Below, piece by piece: positions 46,387-54,951 of a DNA stretch of 64,000 bases. Below the pieces are notes generated by a model that searched no databases, was not told the DNA's origin, and saw only the letters and a program-made list of their open reading frames with translations. The position numbers and the translations under genes are program-made. The stretch comes from Bianquea renquensis. GTDB taxonomy: Bacteria; Bacillota; Clostridia; Lachnospirales; Bianqueaceae. Position 1 is the first letter of the stretch. Each line of letters begins with the position of its first letter. The stretch is from assembly GCF_014384895.1 (NCBI RefSeq), contig NZ_JACRSQ010000004.1, positions 1 to 64,000 on the forward strand, read 5' to 3'.

Positions 46387-47058
46387 AAAAAATCAATGGT
46401 AAATTGAAAATCTAACTTCCAGATGTATGAGAAACGTGAAAGAGCTGGCTTATTCTATTTTCAGTAAATATGGCTGAAGGGTCACAGCATCCGCCGCGAT
46501 GCGTTCAATCCCCGTTTTAGGGCACAGATGGTGAAAAATTCTATCAGTATACCATGCTGGAGGAAGCCAGCAGAGAACGGTTTATCTACGTATACAGAGA
46601 AAACAGCAGCTATTCCACAGTGGACTTTGTGCAGCGGGCGATCATCTACTTCGGGTATGCTCCGGATGAGATACAGACAGACAACGGCGGAGAGTTCACA
46701 CATACACAGAAAACCAGTGCATACATCCTCTGGATTTCCTCTGCAACGATCGGAACATTAGACATAAACGAATCAGACCCAAAACACCTTGGCACAACGG
46801 AAAAGTAGAACGTAGCCACCGCAATGATCAGGAGAGATTCTATACTCATCTTAGCTTCTACTCCTATGAGGACTTGCAGAAACAGATCAAGCAATACCTG
46901 AAGCGATCCAATCAAATTCCCATGTCGGTTCTAGGCTGGAAAACACCCCTCCAGAAACGGCAGGGTTGGAGGCCGCCCGGTTTTGCTGACGGAGGAAGGC
47001 ATAGACCGAAGTCAGCAAAACCGATTCTCATCATTGACAAATGAACAAAAAATCAATG
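46387..47058 (+). repeat. 12-base direct repeat flanking the transposase remnant
   Basis: AAAAAATCAATG occurs at 46387-46398 and again at 47047-47058, on either side of the decayed transposase, with similar TAAA-rich text after both. It could be a target-site duplication, or part of decayed element ends. In this A-rich context chance is not excluded. Confidence 0.35.
46521..47044 (+). mobile_element. Decayed DDE transposase (IS481/IS3-like integrase core)
   Basis: From 46527 the frame reads DGEKFYQYTMLEEASRERFI, then IQTDNGGEFTHT with the second catalytic Asp. It then shifts frame near 46760 and continues as IRPKTPWHNGKVERSHRNDQ with the catalytic Glu, then YSYEDLQKQIKQYLKRSN and a C-terminal tail to 47044. 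The N-terminal half is missing and the frame is broken, so it cannot be active. It interrupts the AT-rich operon between the second GT9-like gene and the GyrI-like gene. Confidence 0.7.
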
Positions 47059-47076
47059 CTAAAAATAAATTTTCTG

Positions 47077-47105
47077 TTGACTTTTTTTAATATTCTGGTT
47101 ATAAT
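47077..47105 (+). promoter_or_regulatory. Strong candidate promoter after the transposase remnant
   Basis: TTGACT (47077-47082) and TATAAT (47100-47105) are spaced by 17 bases. It would drive the GyrI-like gene at 47456 and the genes after it, with a leader of about 340 bases. Since the IS remnant may have cut the main operon, this promoter could restore expression of the last three genes. Confidence 0.7.
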
Positions 47106-47455
47106 AAAACATATTTATATATCCCAAGAGAGTGAATAAATGTTTGATCAAATATTTTTATTGTTATTTAGCGAATAATTCTTAAGTGAGGTGGCAATAT
47201 GTGAACTATTGAACTTGTAAAATTGTAAAAGAATATTATTTAGAAGATATTCTGACGGCTTTGTCAATGGTATACTACATCATTATTGGAATACGTTACA
47301 AATAGCAATACAATGGAGTTTGTTCTCAATTGGCATCTACATATTACTGGGGAAATATTGCTAAAAGTTATGACAATATCCTCAACATGCAGCTAACATG
47401 TGATTTTCATAAGTGAAAAAATTTATTTATGATAGCTTAGTGAAGGAGGTTAAGT
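47106..47455 (+). other. Long leader with a start-stop codon pair and possible gene debris
   Basis: No complete gene is present. A 12-codon frame starts at the ATG near 47140. Further on, GTGAGGTGGCAATATGTGA places a good ribosome binding site before an ATG followed at once by TGA. In another frame the text VKEYYLEDILTALSMVYYII, and later YWGNIAKSYDNILNMQ, is protein-like. The latter recalls the N-terminus of a methyltransferase, so this may be a decayed gene rather than a true leader. Confidence 0.3.
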
Positions 47456-48010
47456 ATGTTAAAACCATATATTGTAAAGAAGGATATCATAAGATTTGTA
47501 GGTAAAAGCATAAAAATAGACAATGTTGATCTTATTGGTGAAAGCATTGGTTCATTATTCGGACAAATGAAAGAGATTTTTTGTAAGGTTCATGCCCAGA
47601 TAGATGACAAATTTTATGGTATAACAGTCAATTTTGCTAATGGAACTGAAAATAGCTGCAGAAGTTATTGGTTATGCAAAGAGGTGGAAAGTTTGTGGCA
47701 TAATAATGAAATCGGAAATTGGGAAAGAATGGAATCTGCTATGGAAACACTAGTATTACCAGCAACCCGCTGGCTGTATATTCCTGTCAGATATGATGAT
47801 CCATTTGTAAAAAGCTTAGCGCCAGAAGAGTGCCGTGAAGATCCCTCCCAGTTAACGAATTATGTTTATGGTTGGGCGCATAAATGGATACAAGAAAACG
47901 GATATACACAACAGGATTATCCATTTGAACTTGAAATTTATGGACTAAATGATGGATATGAGGAAGTAGAAGGTGGAGCCAATATTACTTTAGCTGTCCC
48001 CATTGTCTAA
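47456..48010 (+). CDS. GyrI-like small-molecule-binding domain protein
   Basis: The 184-residue protein has no DNA-binding domain. It ends in YPFELEIYGLNDGYEEVEGG and ANITLAVPIV, the typical close of the GyrI-like/effector-binding fold found behind AraC and MerR regulators. Stand-alone members bind toxic compounds, and GyrI-like proteins in the CC-1065 and yatakemycin pathways hydrolyse the cyclopropane warhead. A self-resistance or sequestration role is therefore plausible. AAGGAGG precedes the ATG. The family call rests on the C-terminal pattern. Confidence 0.6.
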   Translation: MLKPYIVKKDIIRFVGKSIKIDNVDLIGESIGSLFGQMKEIFCKVHAQIDDKFYGITVNFANGTENSCRSYWLCKEVESLWHNNEIGNWERMESAMETLVLPATRWLYIPVRYDDPFVKSLAPEECREDPSQLTNYVYGWAHKWIQENGYTQQDYPFELEIYGLNDGYEEVEGGANITLAVPIV

Positions 48011-48102
48011 TGCGAAAAATAATTCAGCCAATCCTTAAATAGCTTAGGCTGCATAGTATATGTAAAGATTTTACCTTCCCTTTGCAAAGTATATGACACA
48101 AT

Positions 48103-48148
48103 ATATTAAGCAGTTCTGCTTAGCATTGCAGAACTGCTTAATATTTTA
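48103..48148 (+). terminator. 17-base perfect hairpin, likely terminator
   Basis: ATATTAAGCAGTTCTGC (48103-48119) pairs fully with GCAGAACTGCTTAATAT (48128-48144) around an 8-base loop, followed by TTTAAT. The T-run is short, so termination may be partial. It lies between the GyrI-like gene and the second carbamoyltransferase. The remainder of 48011-48255 holds nothing else I can support. Confidence 0.65.
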
Positions 48149-48255
48149 ATAGAAAAGAGCAAGTAAATCTTGAAGAAAATCAGAACTTTAAAAACGCTGA
48201 AAGGATTAAATAATGCAAAGGCAAAAGATAGTGTGAAATGCCTGCAGGTGAATTT

Positions 48256-49773
48256 ATGGTTTTATTAGGAGTTTATTTAGGGAATCATGATAGTAACATA
48301 GCTATATCTATAGATGGAAAGGTGAAATACTTGAAATCTGAACGTGTAACCGGAGTAAAACATCATAAGGCCAATTTTGATTACTTCAAAAATGTTTTAG
48401 CATCCTGGAAAATAAAATCTATAGATGCCATTGCATTTACAGATGGCAATAGAAATGGATTGGGATGTTGTGAACATAACCAGCTTTTTAAGCAAATTAC
48501 TCCTCTTTATGAGAATATACCTACATTTTGTATTGATCACCATTACTCGCATATTTTAAGCGCGTGGCCGTTGGTGTCATCAGAGAATGTTGGTGTTGGA
48601 ATTGCAATTGACGGAACAGGGGATAACAATATTCGAATGGCTGTCATCTCCAACCCTGGTTCTTTGAATCCTCGATACGAGTATTTTACTAAAAGGAAAG
48701 GAATTGGGAATCTATTGGTTACAATAGGTTCTTTTGCAAATCTTGGGGGAAATGGACTTGATTATGCAGGTAAAATAATGGGAGCGCAAGCTTATGGTAC
48801 CATTGACTATGATTTTGTTAGAAAAATTAATTGTTCCGAAATTCTGGAACATTTATTTGATTTCATTTCAAGAATTCCTTGGCGCGGTGAAGTTCCCCTA
48901 TTTACTCCAAAATTTTTTGATTTTCATAATCAGTCCTTTTTAGATTGGCTCTCTACAATTCATTACGTTATTGAATGTGCTGTGGTGGAGTTATTTCAGA
49001 AGTATTGTAATCGTGAACAGTATATTGTATATACGGGGGGGTGCGCTCAAAATACTGTATACAATGAAAAATTATTTCAAATGTATCCCAATTTAATCAT
49101 ACCTCCACATTGTTACGATGGAGGTCAGTCTTTGGGGTGCCTGGAGTTTTTAAGAATATATTATTCTCAAGAACCATTTTCAACCAACAATTTTCCGTAT
49201 TGGCAGGATGACAATGAAAAAGAGATGCCGGACGAAAAAACGATTCATAAGGTTTCTGAGTTATTATGCAGCGGGAAAATTGTTGGATGGTTTCAGGGGC
49301 GTGGAGAAATAGGTCCCAGAGCATTAGGCCACCGTTCCATTTTAATGGATTGTAGGAATAAAAATGCAAAAAATATTATTAATGAAAAAGTAAAGCATCG
49401 TGAGCCATGGAGACCATTCGCTCCAAGCGTTATAGAGTCTCAGGCAAACAATTGGTTTTATATAAATGTACCTAGCCCCTATATGTTAAGAGCAGTAAAA
49501 TCGAGAGAAAATGTTCAGGATATTATTCCGTCAGTTGTACATAGAGATGGTTCTAGCAGAATTCAAACGGTCGCTGAATGTGATAACATTATGGATCCGT
49601 TTTTCATGCTGTTAAAAGAATATTATTCTTTAACTGGTGTGCCGATGCTCTTGAATACTTCGCTTAATGCCGGAGGAGGTCCGATTTTCGGCACACGTGA
49701 CCAATGTATTGATTTTTTTAAGTCAATACCAATGGATGCAATGTGTATGGGAAATGAACTTTTAATCAAGTAG
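48256..49773 (+). CDS. Carbamoyltransferase (NodU/TobZ/CmcH family), second copy
   Basis: The 505-residue protein has LLGVYLGNHDSNIAISID, DHHYSHILSAWPL, IAIDGTGDNN and the YrdC-like GWFQGRGEIGPRALGHRS with KHREPWRPFAP. I prefer the ATG at 48256, which puts the conserved start two residues from the N-terminus and has CAGGTG before it; the ATG at 48238 is an alternative. It is only distantly related to the copy at 18827, so the two probably carbamoylate different positions. Confidence 0.92.
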   Translation: MVLLGVYLGNHDSNIAISIDGKVKYLKSERVTGVKHHKANFDYFKNVLASWKIKSIDAIAFTDGNRNGLGCCEHNQLFKQITPLYENIPTFCIDHHYSHILSAWPLVSSENVGVGIAIDGTGDNNIRMAVISNPGSLNPRYEYFTKRKGIGNLLVTIGSFANLGGNGLDYAGKIMGAQAYGTIDYDFVRKINCSEILEHLFDFISRIPWRGEVPLFTPKFFDFHNQSFLDWLSTIHYVIECAVVELFQKYCNREQYIVYTGGCAQNTVYNEKLFQMYPNLIIPPHCYDGGQSLGCLEFLRIYYSQEPFSTNNFPYWQDDNEKEMPDEKTIHKVSELLCSGKIVGWFQGRGEIGPRALGHRSILMDCRNKNAKNIINEKVKHREPWRPFAPSVIESQANNWFYINVPSPYMLRAVKSRENVQDIIPSVVHRDGSSRIQTVAECDNIMDPFFMLLKEYYSLTGVPMLLNTSLNAGGGPIFGTRDQCIDFFKSIPMDAMCMGNELLIK

Positions 49774-49792
49774 AATTAAGGCCGACATTTTT

Positions 49793-50794
49793 ATGATGGA
49801 AAATAATCAAATGCAGATAAGTATTATTGTCCCTGTCTATAACGTCCAAGAGTATGTTACAAAATGTGTGGAAAGTATCTTGACGCAAAAGTATTTCAAT
49901 TTGGAAATTATATTAATCGACGATGGTTCAACTGATAATAGCGGTTTTGTGATTGATTCGTTAGCGAAAAAAGATCATAGAATACGGTGTGTTCATCAGG
50001 AAAACATGGGATTGTCTGCCGCACGAAATAAAGGGTTAGACCTTGCGAATGGGCAACTATTAGGATTTGTAGATGGCGATGATTGGATTGAAATTGATAT
50101 GTACGAAAAGTTGTATAAGGATTTGGTAACAAATGATGCTGATATATCCATTTGCAGTATTGCAGGTGTAAATGAAGATGATCCAAATCATCACGAAAAA
50201 AGCTTAAAAGAAAGCGCGGTGTTTGTGAATCAGCCGGCGATATTAGACGATACACTGGAAATTGTTAGATTTTGTATATTATCTAAAAATGTACCGGCTT
50301 GGAATAAGTTGTATAAACGACATTTATTTGACGGGGTAAGATATCCCACCAATAAAATTTATGAAGATTGTTTTACTACTTATCGTGTTATGGAAAAAGC
50401 GAAAAAAGTAGTAGTTTCCCCTGAAATAAAGTATCATCATGTTTTTCGCAAAAATAGCATTTCGCATGCAAAAATTTCAGTGAAAAATTTTGCCATGTTA
50501 GAGGCATTTATAGAGCAACATGAGTATCTATCAAAAAAATATCCTGAATTAGAGAAAGAAACCCGTAAAAATATGTTTTTGATGTTGCTGGTATTTTCTA
50601 AAATTCTATATGAAAGCAATCATATTTTTACATTTCAAAATGAGTTAAGTAATATACTAAATAGAATTAGGAAATATTCTTTATCTGATTGTGGCCTTTT
50701 GCATGAAGATGAACAATTATTAAAAATGATTTTCACAGACTTGCGCCAATATATTATCGCCTTAAAGATAATTGAAAACAACTCGCAAAGTTAA
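49793..50794 (+). CDS. Family 2 glycosyltransferase
   Basis: The 333-residue protein has the GT-A fold start ISIIVPVYNVQEYVTKCVES, the nucleotide-binding IDDGSTDNSG, and the DxD motif in LGFVDGDDWIE near residue 97. KIYEDCFTTYR in the middle is the usual acceptor-side acidic motif. It transfers a sugar from a nucleotide donor. It is the last gene of the AT-rich run, 19 bases after the second carbamoyltransferase, so it might make a carbamoylated sugar on the product. Confidence 0.9.
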   Translation: MMENNQMQISIIVPVYNVQEYVTKCVESILTQKYFNLEIILIDDGSTDNSGFVIDSLAKKDHRIRCVHQENMGLSAARNKGLDLANGQLLGFVDGDDWIEIDMYEKLYKDLVTNDADISICSIAGVNEDDPNHHEKSLKESAVFVNQPAILDDTLEIVRFCILSKNVPAWNKLYKRHLFDGVRYPTNKIYEDCFTTYRVMEKAKKVVVSPEIKYHHVFRKNSISHAKISVKNFAMLEAFIEQHEYLSKKYPELEKETRKNMFLMLLVFSKILYESNHIFTFQNELSNILNRIRKYSLSDCGLLHEDEQLLKMIFTDLRQYIIALKIIENNSQS

Positions 50795-51036
50795 TATTTC
50801 ATGTCTCTGTTCCTAAGGTTGTTATGAAAAAGTATGAAAAGAGAATGTGACTATACATTCTTGTAGTGAGATGATATAAATTAATGAAATACATTAAAAG
50901 AATGGAAGACCTAATAATGGAGATATAAAGTTTTTAGGTGTCATTTTGTCAAGGGATGGATTTTGCCAGCCCAATGATACGCCATTACCCGGAACTCGGT
51001 TAAGAGAAAAGTGTTGGTGTAGCCCTTAAAAAATTT
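50795..51036 (+). other. Gap after the AT-rich gene run, no gene seen
   Basis: The 242 bases after the GT2 gene hold a weak hairpin (GAATGT with ACATTC near 50850) and no convincing coding text on either strand. The composition changes to the GC-richer type after this gap. It marks the right edge of the AT-rich segment. Confidence 0.4.
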
Positions 51037-51168
51037 TTATTTGTTTAGGTCGATATGGGCCACCACTTCATTGAAAGTATATACCGGATCATTTATTTCA
51101 ATCATTCTTTCCATATCCACTGGTAATTTCAGCTGGATTGGTGTATAATTCATTTTTGTGGTATTCAT
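51037..51168 (-). mobile_element. Transposase N-terminal remnant (IS1182-like)
   Basis: On the minus strand from the ATG at 51168 the frame reads MNTTKMNYTPIQLKLPVDME, then INDPVYTFNEVVAHIDLNK, then a stop. This matches the N-terminus of IS1182-type transposases, where the text continues past HIDLxKY. Only 43 codons remain. It sits exactly at the boundary between the AT-rich and GC-richer halves. Confidence 0.55.
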
Positions 51169-51193
51169 TTTTGTCCAAGAAAATTTTACCACA

Positions 51194-51231
51194 AAACGGC
51201 TGCTCCCTCAACCGGGTGCAGCCGTTTCCTT
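51194..51231 (+). terminator. Intrinsic terminator
   Basis: AAACGGCTGC (51194-51203) pairs with GCAGCCGTTT (51218-51227), followed by CCTTTT and later a run of six T. It would stop transcripts leaving the AT-rich operon, or those of the former IS. Confidence 0.65.
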
Positions 51232-51241
51232 TTATGTTTTT

Positions 51242-51271
51242 TGCAGCCAGCGCCCGGAGGCACTGGCTGCA
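51242..51271 (+). terminator. Second hairpin downstream
   Basis: TGCAGCCAG (51242-51250) pairs with CTGGCTGCA (51263-51271) around a 12-base loop. A T-run follows some 14 bases later, so this is a weaker terminator or a decayed IS end. The rest of 51272-51533 shows no gene or clear promoter. Confidence 0.4.
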
Positions 51272-51547
51272 TTGCTGAGAGGCTTTTTTAACAGCCCCAA
51301 CAGACTGCTTTTAACAAAGTTAGAAGCCCTTCCACGGGTGTCTGTGTTAGCTGTTATTGCTCTTCTGATCTCAATGTTATAAACAGGCAATGATTAAAAT
51401 TGTGTTACAGAGTAAAGGGGAATAGAACTGTAGAGTCCAGTTATCCCATCAGGTTTACTAAACATAACGTAATGCTAGTTTTATATCATGTTAGTTTGCC
51501 TTAAAATTATTCAGTAAACAAGTATAACATAACAGGAGGAGATTCCC

Positions 51548-52732
51548 ATAAACCAACATAAACTCTACACATCCGAATCTGTGACAGAAGGTCACCCAGA
51601 CAAACTCTGCGACAAAATCTCCGATGCCATTTTAGACGCATATCTCGCAGGTGACCCACAAGCGCGAGTAGCCTGCGAAACCGCAGCTGCCAAGGACTCT
51701 CTAACGATCATAGGAGAAATAACGTCCCATCATTCCGTCGACATTGTGAAAACAGCGAAGCGAGTGGCTTTAGAAGTAGGATATATCAGCGATGAACTAG
51801 GATTCGATGGCAACACCTGTAGCTTTCATACATGCATACACAGTCAATCAGACGATATATCCAGAGGCGTGTCGAAAGCAAGAGATGCAGAAGAGTCCGC
51901 GTTCTATTCCAAAACGGGTGCCGGCGACCAAGGCATGATGTTCGGCTACGCTTGTACGGATACAGATGAGTTGATGCCCGCGCCCATCTACTATGCCCAC
52001 AAGCTTTGCCGGCAACTGAGCGCCGTACGAAAACAAGGTATCCTTCCCTATCTAGGACCAGATGGGAAATCCATGGTCACCGTACGGTATGAGGAAAATA
52101 AACCCGTTAATATCGAAACCATCGTCATTTCAACCCAGCACCGGGCCGATGTGGAACAAAAAAAGATTTTCGACGATCTCGTTCAGCATGTCATTCACCC
52201 CATCATCCCACAACAGTTGCTGAGCGACGATACAAAAATTTATGTCAATCCAACAGGGCGTTTCGCAAAGGGAGGACCTGCGGCCGACGCGGGCTTAACA
52301 GGCCGCAAGATTATCGTGGATACATACGGTGGAATCGGACGGCATGGGGGAGGCGCCTTTTCCGGCAAGGATCCAACGAAAGTTGATCGCACAGGGGCAT
52401 ATGCTGCGCGATACGTGGCAAAAAATATTGTGGCAGCGAACATCGCGAAGCGGTGTGAGGTTCAGATCGCTTATGTCATCGGAATGGCGAAACCAGTGTC
52501 CGTCTATATCGATACCTTTGGGACGAGCCAGTATGAGGAGGAGAAGATCAGCAGAGCGGTACAAGCGATTTTTGATCTGCGCCCGGCGGCGATTATCGAC
52601 CAATTCCAGATGAGACGGCCCATCTATGAGCAGCTCTCCGCCTACGGCCATTTTGGACGCGAGGATCTGGAGCTTCCCTGGGAGAAGACGGATAAAGTTG
52701 ATGAAATCCGGGAAATGCTGTACTGCCAATAA
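51548..52732 (+). CDS. metK: S-adenosylmethionine synthetase with an apparent ATA start
   Basis: The protein of 394 residues is MetK: YTSESVTEGHPDKLCD at the N-terminus, GAGDQGMMFGYAC, TGRFAKGGPAADAGLTGRK and GGGAFSGKDPTKVDRT. It makes SAM from ATP and methionine. The conserved N-terminus is only complete if translation starts at ATA (51548-51550), which lies six bases after AGGAGGAG. The first standard start, GTG at 51581, has no ribosome binding site and would cut off the conserved SESV. It supplies SAM to the radical enzymes and methyltransferase of the cluster. Confidence 0.93.
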   Translation: MNQHKLYTSESVTEGHPDKLCDKISDAILDAYLAGDPQARVACETAAAKDSLTIIGEITSHHSVDIVKTAKRVALEVGYISDELGFDGNTCSFHTCIHSQSDDISRGVSKARDAEESAFYSKTGAGDQGMMFGYACTDTDELMPAPIYYAHKLCRQLSAVRKQGILPYLGPDGKSMVTVRYEENKPVNIETIVISTQHRADVEQKKIFDDLVQHVIHPIIPQQLLSDDTKIYVNPTGRFAKGGPAADAGLTGRKIIVDTYGGIGRHGGGAFSGKDPTKVDRTGAYAARYVAKNIVAANIAKRCEVQIAYVIGMAKPVSVYIDTFGTSQYEEEKISRAVQAIFDLRPAAIIDQFQMRRPIYEQLSAYGHFGREDLELPWEKTDKVDEIREMLYCQ

Positions 52733-52736
52733 AGAG

Positions 52737-53939
52737 ATGGCGAAAACGGTTATAACGGGAATGGGCGTCATATCCAACGCCGGATTGACTCTGGACGCGT
52801 ATTGGCGATCTCTGTTTACCGGGCAACTGATCTATGGACCACTTCCATGGCTAGAAAACGACCCACAATTCCGCGTTAAAATCGGCGCCTATATTACATC
52901 ATCAAAATGGAACGAGAATCTTCCAGTATCCATACTAAGCCGGTATGGAAAGGCGGCATGCTACAGTGCCAGCGCCGCCTTGCGGGCCATTGAGGATGCC
53001 GAATTCGATATTCAGACAATGGATACAAGACGAATTGCCATCGTCATTGGAACGACTATGGGGGAGATACAGACCGAAGAACAAATTGCAAAGGCACTGA
53101 AAAAAGATCCTCAGTACGACAATCCACAGTTGTTCCGCCAATACCGATCTGACAACATTCTACAGGCGGTTCGCGATGTGACAGGTGCCCAAGGAAGGGG
53201 ATATGTAGTTCCGGCTGCCTGCGCGGCAGGGAATTACGCTCTGGCTTTGGCACAGCGCCTTTTACACTGGAATGAGGCCGATCTAGTTATCACAGGGGGC
53301 GTGGACGCCTTTTCCATGGTGGCTTTTGCGGGATTCCAGCGCTTGCTATCCCTCGCGCCCGATTCCTGCCGTCCCTTTGACCGGAACCGGCGAGGTTTGG
53401 TTTTGGGAGAGGGCTGCGGGATGTTGCTGTTAGAACGGGAACGGGAGCGAAACAGTCAAAAAATCCATGGCTACATAAAGGGAATTGGGCTGGCATCCAA
53501 CGCATATCATATGACCTCGCCTCACCCGGAAGGCAGAGGGGAAAAGGCCGCTATGGAAAAAGCACTACAGAATGCCGCGCTGCCAAAGGAAAAAATCGAC
53601 TGTGTCATTGCCCATGGGACCGGGACAAAAGCCAATGATCGAATCGAGTCCATTGCCATTCAACAGGTATTCGGCCAACAGTCACCCTATGTCTGTTCTG
53701 TAAAGTCCATGCTGGGGCATTCCATGGGGGCGGCAAGTACGCTAGAAGTGATCGCCGGTATGCTCATGATGCAGAAAGGGTATCTGTTGCCGACAGCCAA
53801 CTATGAGACGAGAGATCCGGACTGTGATCTCAAGATCCTGAAAGGTAACCCGGTGCACAAAAATCTATCGTATATTCAATGTAATTCTTTTGCCTTCGGC
53901 GGCCAGACGAGCAGCGTCATAATCGGAGTAAAGCCATGA
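52737..53939 (+). CDS. Type II-like beta-ketoacyl-ACP synthase (FabF-like)
   Basis: The 400-residue protein has the full KS triad: Cys in VPAACAAGNYALA near 160, His in IAHGTGTKAND near 293 and His in SMLGHSMGAAS near 327. It condenses malonyl-ACP units with an acyl chain. The start is the ATG at 52737, four bases after metK. It overlaps the truncated KS partner by four bases (ATGA), so the two are probably made in equal amounts and may form a KS/chain-length-factor-type pair. Confidence 0.92.
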   Translation: MAKTVITGMGVISNAGLTLDAYWRSLFTGQLIYGPLPWLENDPQFRVKIGAYITSSKWNENLPVSILSRYGKAACYSASAALRAIEDAEFDIQTMDTRRIAIVIGTTMGEIQTEEQIAKALKKDPQYDNPQLFRQYRSDNILQAVRDVTGAQGRGYVVPAACAAGNYALALAQRLLHWNEADLVITGGVDAFSMVAFAGFQRLLSLAPDSCRPFDRNRRGLVLGEGCGMLLLERERERNSQKIHGYIKGIGLASNAYHMTSPHPEGRGEKAAMEKALQNAALPKEKIDCVIAHGTGTKANDRIESIAIQQVFGQQSPYVCSVKSMLGHSMGAASTLEVIAGMLMMQKGYLLPTANYETRDPDCDLKILKGNPVHKNLSYIQCNSFAFGGQTSSVIIGVKP

Positions 53940-54640
53940 AACAGAGAGTCTATATCCAAGCATCCGCTTCCTATAGCGAGATCCAAGAAAAACGGCCCTT
54001 TTCAAACCGTGATCTCGACCGAATCAGCCAGATGTGTATTCAGACAGTGGAAAGAGTATCCGCGGCCGCCCAGATTCAGGATCGGAATGTACCGCTATTT
54101 GTGGGGACAGCCTACGGATGTTTAGCAAGCTTATATGAATTTAACCATGTCTATGAATCGGAGGGAGCGCTGCGTGTCAACCCCAGTTTGTTTCCCAACG
54201 CGGTCTTAAACGCGCCGGCGTGCAGAACCGGAATTTCCTTTCAGATACAGGAACCGATGTATACGATCTCCAATGGACGGAGTTCTGGCATTGATACATT
54301 GGAGCTCGCATATCTGTATATCGCTCACAATGAAATTCGAGAAGCGATGGTCTGTTTGGTCGAGGAGGATTCCCAGATTGCCAGAAAGATTGCAGGTCAT
54401 TCCGTATCAGAAGGGTGCTTCGCATTTCACCTCCAGACAGAAAAGGGAAAAGTAGAAATCAAAGAAACCAGTTATGTATTTGAATTGCAAGAGATACAAA
54501 GGGATAGCGATCAACAGGCAGCGGATACAATGGCCTTCTGTACTTTGGTTCATGAATTTGTATCGGATTGGGAGCCCAAAGATGGGAGTAGCCGCTGTCT
54601 GTGCTTAGAAAGAAAAAGAATTGCCTTAGAAAGAGTATGA
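53936..54640 (+). CDS. Truncated KS-like protein without catalytic Cys
   Basis: The 234-residue protein matches only the N-terminal lobe of ketosynthases (FVGTAYGCLASLYEFN, NPSLFPNAVLNAPA). At the active site it reads YTISNGRSSGIDTLELA, without Cys. It lacks both catalytic His. Such short KS-like proteins accompany type II ketosynthases in some aryl-polyene-type clusters and probably act as partners. Together with the KS before it, it mirrors the fused arrangement in the protein at 54932. Confidence 0.7.
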   Translation: MKQRVYIQASASYSEIQEKRPFSNRDLDRISQMCIQTVERVSAAAQIQDRNVPLFVGTAYGCLASLYEFNHVYESEGALRVNPSLFPNAVLNAPACRTGISFQIQEPMYTISNGRSSGIDTLELAYLYIAHNEIREAMVCLVEEDSQIARKIAGHSVSEGCFAFHLQTEKGKVEIKETSYVFELQEIQRDSDQQAADTMAFCTLVHEFVSDWEPKDGSSRCLCLERKRIALERV

Positions 54641-54696
54641 TTCATTAAGTGCCGCGAAAACGGCAGCAATGCTGGTGTACAAGCAAGGAGGTCATT

Positions 54697-54951
54697 ATGA
54701 AACTTGAATCCGAGATCCGAGAGATCGTATCAAACATTATCCAGATACCTCCGGAGGAGATTGATCCCAAAGCGTCTTTTTTTGACGAATATGGGATGGA
54801 TTCCTTGAGAGCGCTGGAAATACTAGCAGAGATTGAAAATACATATTCCATTACCATCGATCCGGAAAAGCTGCTAGCCATGACATCCCTTGAGGAAGTT
54901 ATCAAGATCACACAGGAACTGTTAAATCAAAATGCTGGAACACCGGATTAA
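54697..54951 (+). CDS. Acyl carrier protein
   Basis: The 84-residue acidic helical protein has the attachment site DEYGMDSLRALEIL near residue 35. AAGGAGG precedes the ATG at 54697. It sits between the two ketosynthase genes and overlaps the next one by 20 bases. It is the likely malonyl and chain carrier for the type II-like synthases. Confidence 0.9.
   Translation: MKLESEIREIVSNIIQIPPEEIDPKASFFDEYGMDSLRALEILAEIENTYSITIDPEKLLAMTSLEEVIKITQELLNQNAGTPD

Noticed and set aside
47140..47178. 12-codon leader peptide as a transcription attenuator
   Set aside because: There is no run of a single regulatory codon and no terminator/antiterminator pair after it.
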